Of a stretch of DNA of 64,000 bases, positions 25,129-34,156 are shown piece by piece; position 1 is the stretch's first letter, and each line of letters starts with the position of its first letter. The notes beneath the pieces are model-generated. The model did not search any database, was not told the DNA's origin, and saw only the letters and a program-made list of their open reading frames with translations. The translations under genes were made by a program, and so were the position numbers. Source of the DNA: Balneolaceae bacterium (lineage in GTDB: Bacteria; Bacteroidota; Rhodothermia; Balneolales; Balneolaceae); NCBI GenBank assembly GCA_034521445.1, contig JAXHMM010000005.1, positions 558,001 to 622,000 on the forward strand, given 5' to 3'.

Positions 25129-27060
25129 CTATTCGTTGTTGCCGTGCAGCAGCCGCAGCAGACGTGCGGTAATGGTCATGTAGTTCTGTTCGGTGATGAT
25201 GCCCACCAGGCGGTTGTTCTTGACCACGGGGAGACAGCCGATTTTTTGGGAGTCCATGATGTCCATGGCCTCCATGATAGAGGCCTCAGGATGGATGGTG
25301 ATGGGATTGTCGATCATGATCTCCTCTACAGTCTGCGAGAGCTCCTCGTCATGGTTGATGGACTTGATGTACTCCTTGAAGAGGATGCGCATGGTGACCA
25401 GCCCCACCAGATGCTTCTTGTCGTCCTCCACCGGCACGTATCGGATGCGGCGCCAGTCGATCAGGTTAGCCACGAATTCCAGAATGTCGTCCTTCTGGCA
25501 GGTGAACAGATCGGTGGTCATGAACTCCTCCACCAGCAGGCTGGACGGCTGCCAGTCCTCAAGGTCCTCCAGGCGCGCGCGACCCCACTTGTGCACCGGC
25601 TCCCCCTTCTTCTGGTATTTGATCATGGCGCGGGTAACAGCGGCCAGGGACTGCTCTTTCGAGCTGTTCTCCTTCATCAGTCCGTTGTAGTTGTCGATCA
25701 TCCACTGCGCGCCTGTCTGTCCGCTCTCCACGCGGTCGCGTATGATGCCCAGATAGGTATCGATGTCGCTCTCCCGGATGCCCGCCTTCTCGAGTCCCTC
25801 GCGCGCAATGGGCAGCAGCTCGCCCTGGATAAGCTCCGCGGCGTTGAAGCGCTTGTTGTTCACCCAGCGTATGGTGGTGTCCAGCCCCATCTTGGAGGCG
25901 GAGATAAAGTTCATCTTGGCTTCGTCGAAGCTCATCACCTCGGTGATATCCGGGTAGTAGTCGCCCAATTTGTTGAGCGTGCCCAGCCAGAAGGCGGAGT
26001 TGGCAATCTCGTCGGTCACGGTGGGACCCGAGGGGAAGACCCGGTTTTCGATGCGCAGGTGGGGCTTGCCGTTGGGACCCACCCCGTAGCAGGGGCGGTT
26101 CCATCGGTAGACCGTCCCGTTGTGCACCTGCAGGGCCTTCAGGGCCGGAGGCTTGCCCTCCTCCATAAGCGCCTCTACGTCTTCGGTCACCTCCGAACTG
26201 AGCATCACACGGTAGCGGGCGGTGTCCTCGCGGAAAATCTCCAGGATGCTCTCCTTCACCCACTCGTTTCCGAAGGTCACCCGCGGGGAGCTGTCGCGCA
26301 GGTGGTCGCCCACCGTGCGCGTGTCCACCGACTGCTGGAAAAGGGCGATGCGGGTCTCGCTCCAGAGGCGCTTGCCGAAAAGCAGCGGAGAGCCGACAGC
26401 GCTGGCCAGGATGGGTCCGGTAATAGCCTGGGCGATGTTATACTTGTTGACGAACTCCTCGGGCGTCACCTGCAGGTGCACCTGCCATCCGGTGTTGCTG
26501 GCCTCCAGCAGGGGGGAATCGAACTTCATGAGCAGCTCGTCCATGCCCTGGATGCGCAGTTCAAACTCCTCGCCCCGCAGGTTGTTGATGGCCTGGCAGA
26601 GCGCGCGATAGCGCTGCAGGGGCGTCATGTTCTTCAAATCGAGGTCCACCTTGCGGATGGTGGGCAGGATGCCCGTCAACACCAGGTTGCCGTCCATCTC
26701 CTCGGCCGCGCGCCTGACCCGGTCCACCCTCTCCTGCAGATTCTCCTCCATACGCGAGAGGCTGTCGCCGGTAAATTCCAGCGGAGTGAGGTTGATCTCC
26801 AGGTTGAACTTGGCGAACTCGGTGGTAAAGGCGCCGTCATCCTCCCCGAGCTGCGCCAGAATCTCCATGGCGCGGGGAGCGGCCTTGGCCTGCCGGTCCA
26901 CCAGGCAGAGCTCCTGCTCGGCGCCGATGCGGATGGGATCGGTCTCGAACCAGTCGCCCTGCAGCATCTTGTCCAACGCGCGCAGGTCCTTCAGCACATA
27001 TTTCATGAAGCGCTGAACCTCTTCCTGGCTGTCGGCCAGTTTAACTCTTTCTTCGCCCAT
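25129..27060 (-). CDS. GCS2-family carboxylate-amine ligase fused to a CBS pair
   Basis: 643 residues. The first 470 match the glutamate-cysteine-ligase GCS2 fold: RIGAEQELCLV is the nucleotide/metal-binding start, FNLEINLTPLEFTG the second acid cluster, and RIENRVFPSGPT a conserved ligand-binding part. Residues about 500-640 carry two CBS motifs (VEEIMIDNPITIHPEASIMEAMDIM and IGCLPVVKNNRLVGIIT), which bind adenine nucleotides. The enzyme probably makes a gamma-glutamyl or similar amide under adenylate control. The substrate is unknown. It forms a pair with the AstE/AspA-like hydrolase. Confidence 0.88.
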   Translation of the reverse strand: MGEERVKLADSQEEVQRFMKYVLKDLRALDKMLQGDWFETDPIRIGAEQELCLVDRQAKAAPRAMEILAQLGEDDGAFTTEFAKFNLEINLTPLEFTGDSLSRMEENLQERVDRVRRAAEEMDGNLVLTGILPTIRKVDLDLKNMTPLQRYRALCQAINNLRGEEFELRIQGMDELLMKFDSPLLEASNTGWQVHLQVTPEEFVNKYNIAQAITGPILASAVGSPLLFGKRLWSETRIALFQQSVDTRTVGDHLRDSSPRVTFGNEWVKESILEIFREDTARYRVMLSSEVTEDVEALMEEGKPPALKALQVHNGTVYRWNRPCYGVGPNGKPHLRIENRVFPSGPTVTDEIANSAFWLGTLNKLGDYYPDITEVMSFDEAKMNFISASKMGLDTTIRWVNNKRFNAAELIQGELLPIAREGLEKAGIRESDIDTYLGIIRDRVESGQTGAQWMIDNYNGLMKENSSKEQSLAAVTRAMIKYQKKGEPVHKWGRARLEDLEDWQPSSLLVEEFMTTDLFTCQKDDILEFVANLIDWRRIRYVPVEDDKKHLVGLVTMRILFKEYIKSINHDEELSQTVEEIMIDNPITIHPEASIMEAMDIMDSQKIGCLPVVKNNRLVGIITEQNYMTITARLLRLLHGNNE

Positions 27061-27123
27061 ATTCGGGGGACTTTTTTGCGGATGCTATGTCAATAATCGA
27101 ATTTCTGCCACCTAATGCAAGCC

Positions 27124-29586
27124 CTATTCGAGGGCGTCCACGTTTACGTTGATGCGCACGGAACTGGCCCCCTCGGGCTTGCGATCACCGTAGAGGCCGA
27201 ATACCTCGTCCAATAAACGTTCGATGGCGCGGGCACCGTTTCGCGGGTGGATCTTGAGCATGCTCTCCCAGCGGTACTCCTTCTGCATGCGCTCCACGGC
27301 GGCGGGGGTGGGACCCAGCACCGGCTCGCTTCGGCGGACCGCCTCTTCCAGCGCTTCGGTGAAGCGCCCGGCCACCTCGCGCACCCTATCCTGCCGGCTC
27401 CCCTTGAAGACGAAGCGCACGATGCGCGAATAGGGAGGATAGACCAGCTCGCGGCGGAAAGCCATCTCACGGCGGGCGAAGGCCTTGTAGTCGTGGTCCC
27501 GGGCGGCGCGCAGGGAGGGATGCTCCGGCTGGCGGGTCTGGAAGAAGACCCGTCCCTCCTTGTCGGCGCGTCCCGAACGGCCGGCCACCTGGCTCAGCAG
27601 CTGGAACATCCGCTCGGAGGAGCGGAAGGAGGGAAAGGCGAGTTCGGTGTCGGCGTCCACCACCCCTACCACCGTCACGTCCGGGAAATTAAGTCCCTTG
27701 CCCACAATCTGGGTGCCGGCCAGGATGTCCGCCTCCTTGCGCCCGAAGCGCGAGAGAATCTCCGCATGTCCCCTTCGTCCCGAGGTGGTGTCGTAGTCCA
27801 TGCGCAGCACCCTCGCCTCCGGGTAGAGCCCTTCCAACTCCTCCTCCAGCTGCTGGGTGCCGCCGCCGCGCGGGGAGAGTCCCCCGGGCTGCTCGCATCG
27901 GGGGCAGCGCTCCGGAAGGCGCGCCGAGGCGCCACAGTAATGGCAGCGAAGCTGCTTTTTGGCCTTGTGGTAGTTGAGGCTCACTGAACAGTTGGGGCAC
28001 TGGGGAATCTCCCCGCAGGTCTCGCAGTGCAGGTAGTTGGAGTAGCCCCGGCGGTTGTACAACAGGATGGCCTGCTCCCCCCGCTTCACCGCCTCCCCGA
28101 CAGCCTCGTAGAGGGGAACGGCCAGGGAGCCGCGCATGGCCGCACGGTACTGCCGCAGGTCGAGCACCTTTACCTCAGGCATGGCGGCCTGAAAGGGGCG
28201 TTCGCTCAGCTCCAGGAAGGTGCTCTTGCCGCGGCGGCTGCCGTGCAGGGCGCTCATGCTGGGGGTGGCCGAACCCATCACCACCACGGCGTCGTTCAGG
28301 TGGGCCCGCATGACCGCCGTGTCGCGGGCGTGGTAGCGGGGCGACGGGTCCTCCTGCTTATAGGAGGCGTCGTGCTCCTCGTCCACCACGATGAGTCCAA
28401 GGTCGGGCACCGGCGCGAAAACCGCCGACCGGGCGCCGATGGCGATGTGCTTCTCCCGGTTCAGCAGGGCGCGCCAGGCGTCGTAGCGCTCGCGGTCGGT
28501 GAGGCGGCTGTGGATGACCACGATGTCGTCGCCGAAAATACGGTAAAAACGCTCCACGATCTGCGGCGTGAGGCCGATCTCCGGCACCAGCACCAGTCCC
28601 CCGCGTCCCATGGCGCGCGCCTTGCGCAGGGCGTGGATGTAGACCTCGGTTTTGCCGCTGCCGGTCACCCCGTAGAGCAGATGGCTGGCGAAGCGTCCCT
28701 CTTCGATGCCTTCGCAGATGGCCTCGCAGGCGCTGCGCTGCTCGGCGTTCAGCTCCTTGAGGGCCGAGGGGTCGTAGGTGTGGCGCAGGCCCGGGTCGGC
28801 GTGCTCCACCTCACGGGAGGAGATGAGCCCCTCCTCGGCGATACGCTTCAGGGTGTAGTGCTCCAGCAGCTCGTGGGCGTAGAGGTCGTCCTGGAACTCC
28901 GGCAGCCCCTCGCTGAGCAGCAGCTCCAGGGCGCGCACCCACTTGTAGTCGCGGCCCGCCTCCCGGTGCTCCTTCACGATCTCCCCCGCCCTGTCCGGAC
29001 TCTCCTCCACCGACCATTCCCAGAGCGTGCGGGTGGAGGGCGACATCTGCATGCGGGGCTCCTCCCACACCTCCAGCCACCGGCGTCCCACCAGCCGCTT
29101 GAGCACGTCGGCGCCCCAGCGGCGGGAGGCCTCCTTCCAGTCGTAGCTGCCGGATGCGCCCACCTCCTCCAGCACGTTGCGCTCCGTTTTGCCGGCGGCC
29201 TCCGGGATCTCCCCCTCCAGGCCGGGGTGAAGCCGGATCTGCCGGGAGGAGTAGAAGTTGAGTCCGGCAGGCAGGGCGGCCTGTACGGCCTCCCCCCAGC
29301 TGCAGTAGTAGAAGCGGTGGATCCACTCGGTGAGCTGCAGCAGCTCTTCGGAGAGCACCGGCTCCCCGTCGAGCACCTTCTGCACGGGACGTGTGTCGAA
29401 GTCGGGCTGCTCGTCGTGCACCCGCACCGTCATGCCGATGGCCATCTGCCGGCGCAGGGGCACCCAGACCCGCATGCCGGGACGCAGAGATTCGATCGCC
29501 TCACGCCCCAGGACGTCCTCCGCCAGGGCGTATGTGAAGACCCGCCGCACGGCGGTGGGAAAAACGATGTCGGCGTAGCCGGGCAC
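27124..29586 (-). CDS. priA: Primosomal protein N' (replication restart helicase)
   Basis: 820 residues. The helicase core has GVTGSGKTEVYI (Walker A), VVDEEHDASYKQE (DEEH box), and the zinc-binding cluster CETCGEIPQCPNCSVS ... CHYCGA ... CPRCEQ. GTQIVGKGLNFPDVTVVGVVDAD and QVAGRSGR complete the PriA motifs. The N-terminal PriA 3'-DNA-binding domain (ADIVFPTAVRRVFTYA) is intact. It restarts stalled replication forks. Confidence 0.97.
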   Translation of the reverse strand: MPGYADIVFPTAVRRVFTYALAEDVLGREAIESLRPGMRVWVPLRRQMAIGMTVRVHDEQPDFDTRPVQKVLDGEPVLSEELLQLTEWIHRFYYCSWGEAVQAALPAGLNFYSSRQIRLHPGLEGEIPEAAGKTERNVLEEVGASGSYDWKEASRRWGADVLKRLVGRRWLEVWEEPRMQMSPSTRTLWEWSVEESPDRAGEIVKEHREAGRDYKWVRALELLLSEGLPEFQDDLYAHELLEHYTLKRIAEEGLISSREVEHADPGLRHTYDPSALKELNAEQRSACEAICEGIEEGRFASHLLYGVTGSGKTEVYIHALRKARAMGRGGLVLVPEIGLTPQIVERFYRIFGDDIVVIHSRLTDRERYDAWRALLNREKHIAIGARSAVFAPVPDLGLIVVDEEHDASYKQEDPSPRYHARDTAVMRAHLNDAVVVMGSATPSMSALHGSRRGKSTFLELSERPFQAAMPEVKVLDLRQYRAAMRGSLAVPLYEAVGEAVKRGEQAILLYNRRGYSNYLHCETCGEIPQCPNCSVSLNYHKAKKQLRCHYCGASARLPERCPRCEQPGGLSPRGGGTQQLEEELEGLYPEARVLRMDYDTTSGRRGHAEILSRFGRKEADILAGTQIVGKGLNFPDVTVVGVVDADTELAFPSFRSSERMFQLLSQVAGRSGRADKEGRVFFQTRQPEHPSLRAARDHDYKAFARREMAFRRELVYPPYSRIVRFVFKGSRQDRVREVAGRFTEALEEAVRRSEPVLGPTPAAVERMQKEYRWESMLKIHPRNGARAIERLLDEVFGLYGDRKPEGASSVRINVNVDALE

Positions 29587-29681
29587 GGGCGCTCGTATTT
29601 GGACTGGAGTTGGCTGTAGCGAAAAGGGTATCCAATTTAGGGGTGCCTGTCAACGCGGATTTGTACAGGCGGCAGGGCCCG

Positions 29682-31223
29682 CTACCGCAGCCACCCCTCA
29701 CGGTCCAGGCTGCGGTACTGCACCGCCTCGGCCACGTGGGCAGTGCGGATGGACTCGCTTCCTTCCAGGTCGGCGATGGTGCGTGAAACTTTCAAAATGC
29801 GGTCGTAGGCGCGCGCCGACAATCCTAGCACCGACATGGCGCGCCGCAGCAGAGTGGCGCCTTCCGGTCCCAGCCGGCAGACCGTGCGCGTGGTGCGCGC
29901 GTCCATCTGGGCGTTGGCGTAGACGCCGTCGAGGGACTCAAAACGGCGGCCCTGCCGCTTCCTGGCGGACGCCACGCGGGTGCGGATGGCGGCGGATCCC
30001 TCGGATGCCCCGGGGGAGGAGAGCTCCTCGAAGGGCACCTTTCGCACTTCGATGTGAAGGTCGATGCGATCGAGCAGGGGTCCGCTGAGACGGCCCAGGT
30101 AGCGGTGCATCTCCTGCGGGGAGGGTCCCTCGGGATTGGCCGGGTCGTACCAGTCGCCTGAAGGCGAGGGATTCATGGAGGCCACCAGCATGATGCGGCT
30201 GGGATAGGTAACGCTGAGCCGCGCCCGGGCGATGCGCACCTCCCCGCGTTCCACGGGCTGACGCAGCACCTCCAGGGCGCTGCGACGGAACTCCGGCAGC
30301 TCATCCAGGAAGAGTACCCCGTTGTGCGCCATGGAGATCTCGCCGGGACGCGGAATGCCCCCGCCGCCCACCAGCGCGGCGTCGGAGAGGCTGTGATGAG
30401 GCGCGCGGAAGGGACGCTCGGTCACCAGGGCGTCGCCGCGGGGCAGCAGTCCGGCCACGGAGTGAATCTTGGTGGTCTCCAGCGCCTCCTCCAGGGTCAG
30501 CGGCGGAAGGATGCCGGGCAGGCGCCGCACCATCATGGTCTTGCCGGAACCCGGTGGACCTACAAGGATTGCGTTATGTGAACCTGCCGCGGCCACCTCC
30601 AGGGCCCTCCTGACGTTCTGCTGCCCGCGCACCTCCCGGAAGTCGAGTACCGTAGCCGATCCGCCCTCCCTGAACGCCTCCTGAAGATCCACCCTCACCG
30701 GCTCGAAGTCTCCCTCCCCCCGCAGCCAGGCCATGACCTGTTCCAGGCTGTCGAAGGCCCACGTGCTCAGGCCTTCCACCACGGCCGCTTCATAGCCGTT
30801 ATCCCGCGGCACCACAAGGTTTTTCAGTCCGCGCCGGCGCGCCTCCAGGGCAATGGGAAGCACCCCGCAGACCGGCTTGAGCTTCCCGTCCAGGGCCAGC
30901 TCCCCCACGATGAGGCTGTCCTCCAGCCGCCGGGAGCTCACCTGCCCGGAAACCGTAAGCAGGCTTACAGCGATGGGAAGGTCGAAGGCGCTGCCCTCCT
31001 TGGGCAGGTCGGCCGGCGCCAGGTTGACGGTGACCCGCCCGAAGGGAAATTCAGCCCCGGAGTTCCGCACAGCGGCCTCAATGCGGCGGCTCGATTCGGT
31101 CACCGCCCGGTCGGGCAGCCCCACCAGAAAGTAGCGGGGCATGCCGGCGGACATGTTGGTCTCCACCTCGATGATGCGCGCGTCCACCCCGAGGGTGGAT
31201 GCGCAGTAGACGCGGGCGAGCAT
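29682..31223 (-). CDS. YifB-family Mg-chelatase-like AAA+ ATPase (ComM-like)
   Basis: 513 residues. An N-terminal Lon-like fold (GMPRYFLVGLPDRAV, LAPADLPKEG) precedes a MCM/Mg-chelatase AAA+ core with GPPGSGKTMMVRR (Walker A), LFLDELPEF (Walker B) and the C-terminal helix ARAYDRILKVSRTIADLEGS. In competent bacteria ComM drives branch migration of incoming DNA. It is leftward and separated from priA by 95 bp. Confidence 0.94.
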   Translation of the reverse strand: MLARVYCASTLGVDARIIEVETNMSAGMPRYFLVGLPDRAVTESSRRIEAAVRNSGAEFPFGRVTVNLAPADLPKEGSAFDLPIAVSLLTVSGQVSSRRLEDSLIVGELALDGKLKPVCGVLPIALEARRRGLKNLVVPRDNGYEAAVVEGLSTWAFDSLEQVMAWLRGEGDFEPVRVDLQEAFREGGSATVLDFREVRGQQNVRRALEVAAAGSHNAILVGPPGSGKTMMVRRLPGILPPLTLEEALETTKIHSVAGLLPRGDALVTERPFRAPHHSLSDAALVGGGGIPRPGEISMAHNGVLFLDELPEFRRSALEVLRQPVERGEVRIARARLSVTYPSRIMLVASMNPSPSGDWYDPANPEGPSPQEMHRYLGRLSGPLLDRIDLHIEVRKVPFEELSSPGASEGSAAIRTRVASARKRQGRRFESLDGVYANAQMDARTTRTVCRLGPEGATLLRRAMSVLGLSARAYDRILKVSRTIADLEGSESIRTAHVAEAVQYRSLDREGWLR

Positions 31224-31326
31224 GGCGTGCGGATGAATCTTTGGGGAAGGATGTTCGTAATAGACCTGTAGCGCACAAAATCCTTACATTGGCGGGTCAC
31301 CCCAATGCGAACCAGCTTCCGAATCC

Positions 31327-31695
31327 ATGGGCCATGAGATTATGAAAACTTCCGAATCCAACAAGAAGAAAACCTTCACCGAGGAGATCAAGGGTACCGC
31401 TTCGGAGATCATCTCCCAGGTCAGGAAGATCATCAGGGAGGGCAACGCCCGGCGGGTCATGATCATGGATAAGAAAGGCAAGATCCTGTTTCAGTCCCAG
31501 ATGACCGTGGGCGTCGGAGGGGCCGTGGTGGTCGCCGCCATCGCTCCCGTGGTATCGGCCATCAGCATGTTCCTGCTCTTCATGAGCGAGGTAAAGATCG
31601 TCGTGGAGCGCTACCCCGACGAGGAAACCGACGGGGACGAGTACGAGGTGGAGGCAGACGCCGAAGTGATCGAGGTGGAGGACGAAGAAGACTAA
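31327..31695 (+). CDS. DUF4342 protein
   Basis: 122 residues, or 117 if the second ATG at 31342 is used. FTEEIKGTASEIISQVRKIIREGNARRVMI leads into a TVGVGGAVVVAAIAPVVSAISMFL hydrophobic hairpin; an acidic tail follows. This matches DUF4342, whose function is unknown. It is small and possibly membrane-associated. The gene is divergent from yifB and ends 7 bp before the trxB stop on the other strand. Confidence 0.85.
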   Translation: MGHEIMKTSESNKKKTFTEEIKGTASEIISQVRKIIREGNARRVMIMDKKGKILFQSQMTVGVGGAVVVAAIAPVVSAISMFLLFMSEVKIVVERYPDEETDGDEYEVEADAEVIEVEDEED

Positions 31696-31702
31696 AGACC
31701 GA

Positions 31703-32695
31703 CTACCCCGCCACCGCTTTTTCCCTGCCCTCCTCTTCACTCTCCTCCTGCACTTCCAGTTCGGAGAGGTAACGCTCGGCGTCCAGCGCGGCCCGGCAGC
31801 CCGTGCCGGCGGCCGTGACGGCCTGGCGGTAGACCGGGTCCATGGCATCGCCTGAGGCAAAGATGCCCGGCACGCCGGTGCGCGTGGACTGGCCCTCGGT
31901 CTTGATATAGCCCACATCGTCCATCTCCAGCACCCCCTTGAACAGATCGGTGTTGGGCTTGTGTCCGATGGCGATGAAGACCCCCGTGACATCCTCCAGC
32001 GTGGTAATCTCCTGCGTCTCGTTGTTGATCACCTTCACGCCGTCCACGGCCTTGTCGCCCAGCACCTCCTGCAGCTCGGTATTCCACATGAACTCGATCT
32101 TGGGATCGTTGAAGGCGCGCTTCTGCATGGTTTTGGAGGCGCGCAGCTCCTCGCGGCGGTGCAGCACGGTAACCTTGCCGGCAAATTTGGTCAGGAAGGT
32201 GGCCTCCTCCATGGCGGTGTCGCCCCCGCCCACCACAATCACGTGCTGGTCGCGGAAGAAGGCGCCGTCGCAGGTGGCGCAGGCGGAAACGCCCTGCCCG
32301 CGCAGTCGCTGCTCGCTGGGAAGCTCCAGCCACTTGGCCGAGGCGCCCGTGGAGACGATGATGGCCTTGGCGTAGAGTTCGTGCTCCTCGTCCACCGTCA
32401 GCTTGTAGGGACGCTCGTCAAAATTAATGTCCGTTACCGTGCCGTAGCGGCAGTCGGCCCCGAAGCGCTGGGCCTGCTCCCGAAAATCCTGCATCATCTG
32501 GGGTCCCATTACCCCCTCCGGGTAGCCGGGATAGTTCTCCACGTCGGTGGTCTGCATGAGCTGTCCCCCGGGCTCGGCTCCCTCGAACACCAGGGGCTTC
32601 AGGTCGGCCCGCGCCGCGTAAAGGGCGGCGGTGAGTCCTGCGGGGCCTGAGCCCACGATTACCACGTCAAAAGTTTTGCCAGCGATGTCTTCCAT
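31703..32695 (-). CDS. trxB: Thioredoxin-disulfide reductase
   Basis: 330 residues from the ATG at 32693-32695; an upstream in-frame ATG would add a 12-residue AT-rich extension. FDVVIVGSGPAGLTAALYAARA binds FAD, SACATCDGAFF is the redox-active CATC, VVGGGDTAMEEATFLTKFA binds NADPH, and GVFIAIGHKPNT completes the fold. It transfers NADPH electrons to thioredoxin. A Glu-rich C-terminal tail of about 25 residues exceeds the E. coli type. Confidence 0.96.
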   Translation of the reverse strand: MEDIAGKTFDVVIVGSGPAGLTAALYAARADLKPLVFEGAEPGGQLMQTTDVENYPGYPEGVMGPQMMQDFREQAQRFGADCRYGTVTDINFDERPYKLTVDEEHELYAKAIIVSTGASAKWLELPSEQRLRGQGVSACATCDGAFFRDQHVIVVGGGDTAMEEATFLTKFAGKVTVLHRREELRASKTMQKRAFNDPKIEFMWNTELQEVLGDKAVDGVKVINNETQEITTLEDVTGVFIAIGHKPNTDLFKGVLEMDDVGYIKTEGQSTRTGVPGIFASGDAMDPVYRQAVTAAGTGCRAALDAERYLSELEVQEESEEEGREKAVAG

Positions 32696-32893
32696 GTTGC
32701 GCTTCTCTTTCCGATTATAAATGGCATACAAAAATACAAAAAAAATGCACCCTTATGGCCTCGATATTTTCTATGATGGGCATAGAGAGAGGCTAATCTC
32801 TCCCTTGATCCCATGACAGGAGCATACAGAGATATGGAAAGTATACGTATGATTTATTACATTAATACGTATTCCAAATCCATCCCCGGAAAC

Positions 32894-33166
32894 ATGAAAA
32901 AGAAACTGACCCTCACGGTTGAAAACGCGGTAAAAGAAAAAGCCAAGAAATATGCCGCGCATAACAACACCAGCGTGTCCCAAATGGTCGAAAACTACCT
33001 GGAAGTGCTCACAAGAGAGGGATCTCGATACCGCCCGGATCCCGGTTCGTGGACGGAATCCCTTCGCGGAAGCGCAAAACTCCCGGAAGAATACAAAAAC
33101 CTGGATTACAAAGAGATCAAAGAGCGAGAAATAGGGAGGAAGCATGGAGATCAGGGCTCTGCTTGA
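32894..33166 (+). CDS. DUF6364-type antitoxin
   Basis: 90 residues from the ATG at 32894 (MKKKLTLTVENAVKEKAKKYAAHNNTSVS, under 20 at a stretch: MKKKLTLTVENAVKEKAK). The N-terminus is a ribbon-helix-helix-like segment, typical of DUF6364 antitoxins. The C-terminal 40 residues are polar, as expected of a toxin-wrapping tail. The PIN gene overlaps it by 23 bp, the standard antitoxin-first layout. Base composition is visibly AT-richer than the chromosome around it. Confidence 0.8.
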   Translation: MKKKLTLTVENAVKEKAKKYAAHNNTSVSQMVENYLEVLTREGSRYRPDPGSWTESLRGSAKLPEEYKNLDYKEIKEREIGRKHGDQGSA

Positions 33167-33572
33167 CGTCAATATCTGTCTGGATGCCATGCTGGATCGT
33201 CAACCCTTCTCAGATTCCGCCCTCAGGATCCTGCAATCGGTCGAACGACAAATCATCACCGGTGTGGTACCCGCCATTTCATTCGACACTATTTTTTACC
33301 TTCTTCGTCCGGCGATGGGGACTGACGCCGCCCATTCAAGAGTTCGGGAACTCAGCCGGCACGTCCGAATCGGTGCGGTTACAGAGGCAACCGTGAGGAA
33401 AGCTATTGATGCCGGGTGGAAAGACCTGGAGGATGCTATACAGTACCACACCGCTCTGCAGTCGGAGTGCGACGTACTGGTCACGCGCAATGTCGCTGAT
33501 TTCAAGGGACGGGAAATTCCTATTCTGACCCCGGAAGAGTTTCTTTCTCATTATCTTCCGGATAACCGCTGA
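33144..33572 (+). CDS. PIN-domain ribonuclease toxin (VapC-like)
   Basis: 142 residues. The four acidic PIN residues can be placed: D in LLDVNICLD, a second D in the same helix, the D/E in WKDLEDAIQYHTA and the final D in VTRNVADFKG. PIN toxins cleave tRNA or rRNA in growth-arrest responses; the overlapping DUF6364 gene is the expected antitoxin. It is intact. Confidence 0.87.
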   Translation: MEIRALLDVNICLDAMLDRQPFSDSALRILQSVERQIITGVVPAISFDTIFYLLRPAMGTDAAHSRVRELSRHVRIGAVTEATVRKAIDAGWKDLEDAIQYHTALQSECDVLVTRNVADFKGREIPILTPEEFLSHYLPDNR

Positions 33573-33594
33573 TTGCATTTCAACATTACCGTCC

Positions 33595-33855
33595 ATGACC
33601 TCCGAGAACTATAATAATAGCGATCACAAACTAAGCAGAGCTGAAGAACCTGAAACGGCGTTCGAGGGGCAACGAATCGTCGTTTTTGACTCCTTCGAGC
33701 AGATGAACCAATACGATATCCGCCGATATGCCCGTATGACTCCGGAAGAGCGGCTGCGATCAGTGTATCTTATGCGTACAGCCTCCCACCCCAAACGCAA
33801 GACCAAATATCCCTTTGGAAGGCGCGTTCATTTTATCAAGTCCCTTCCCAGTTAA
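33595..33855 (+). CDS. Small hypothetical protein, partner-type of MNT nucleotidyltransferases (copy 1)
   Basis: 86 residues, no signal peptide. It shares with the next gene the pattern RAEEPxxAF...F-SFEE/Q, then an Arg/Glu helix (MTPEERLRSVYLMR versus LSHGERLRHVRD). Proteins of this size often precede MNT-type nucleotidyltransferase genes in Bacteroidota and may form TA-like modules. Its own partner is missing; the second copy has one. The AT-richer composition marks it as part of the 32.8-34.6 kb islet. Confidence 0.6.
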   Translation: MTSENYNNSDHKLSRAEEPETAFEGQRIVVFDSFEQMNQYDIRRYARMTPEERLRSVYLMRTASHPKRKTKYPFGRRVHFIKSLPS

Positions 33856-33874
33856 CCAATTTTATCATTGTACC

Positions 33875-34156
33875 ATGTCTTCAGAAGAACAAGAGGAACA
33901 AAACGGTAAAGAAGGTAGAGCTGAGGAACCCCAGGCAGCTTTTAAAACCGTTAAAATATTCAGCTCCTTTGAAGAAGAAGCGGAGTATACCGCCAAACAG
34001 CGTGCTGAATTATCCCATGGTGAACGTCTCAGACATGTTCGAGACTGACTCAGAAAACATGTCTTCGGTAAGCATCTGAAGGAAGACGGAACATGGCCCG
34101 AGATTTCGAGGAAATTCAAGATTATAGAACCGCGCACGGATGACGCTGGCAAATAA
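33875..34156 (+). pseudogene. Small partner protein copy 2, in-frame TGA
   Basis: From the ATG at 33875 the frame reads 57 residues to a TGA at 34046-34048 and would continue in the same frame for another 35 residues (LRKHVFGKHLKEDGTWPE and on) to TAA at 34154-34156. The continuation matches the expected Lys-rich C-terminus of the family and overlaps the nucleotidyltransferase start by 17 bp. It is paralogous to the preceding gene. A nonsense mutation or a base error is the simplest reading; no recoding signal is evident. Confidence 0.62.

Noticed and set aside
25102-27096. 664-codon open frame opposite the GCS2-CBS gene, and a similar 687-codon frame at 23109-25172
   Set aside because: Both are antisense shadows of real genes with biased, low-complexity translations.
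34046-34048. In-frame TGA as a possible selenocysteine or recoding site
   Set aside because: No Sec-family protein, no hairpin that I could recognise after it, and a paired frameshift in the next gene point to damage or error.
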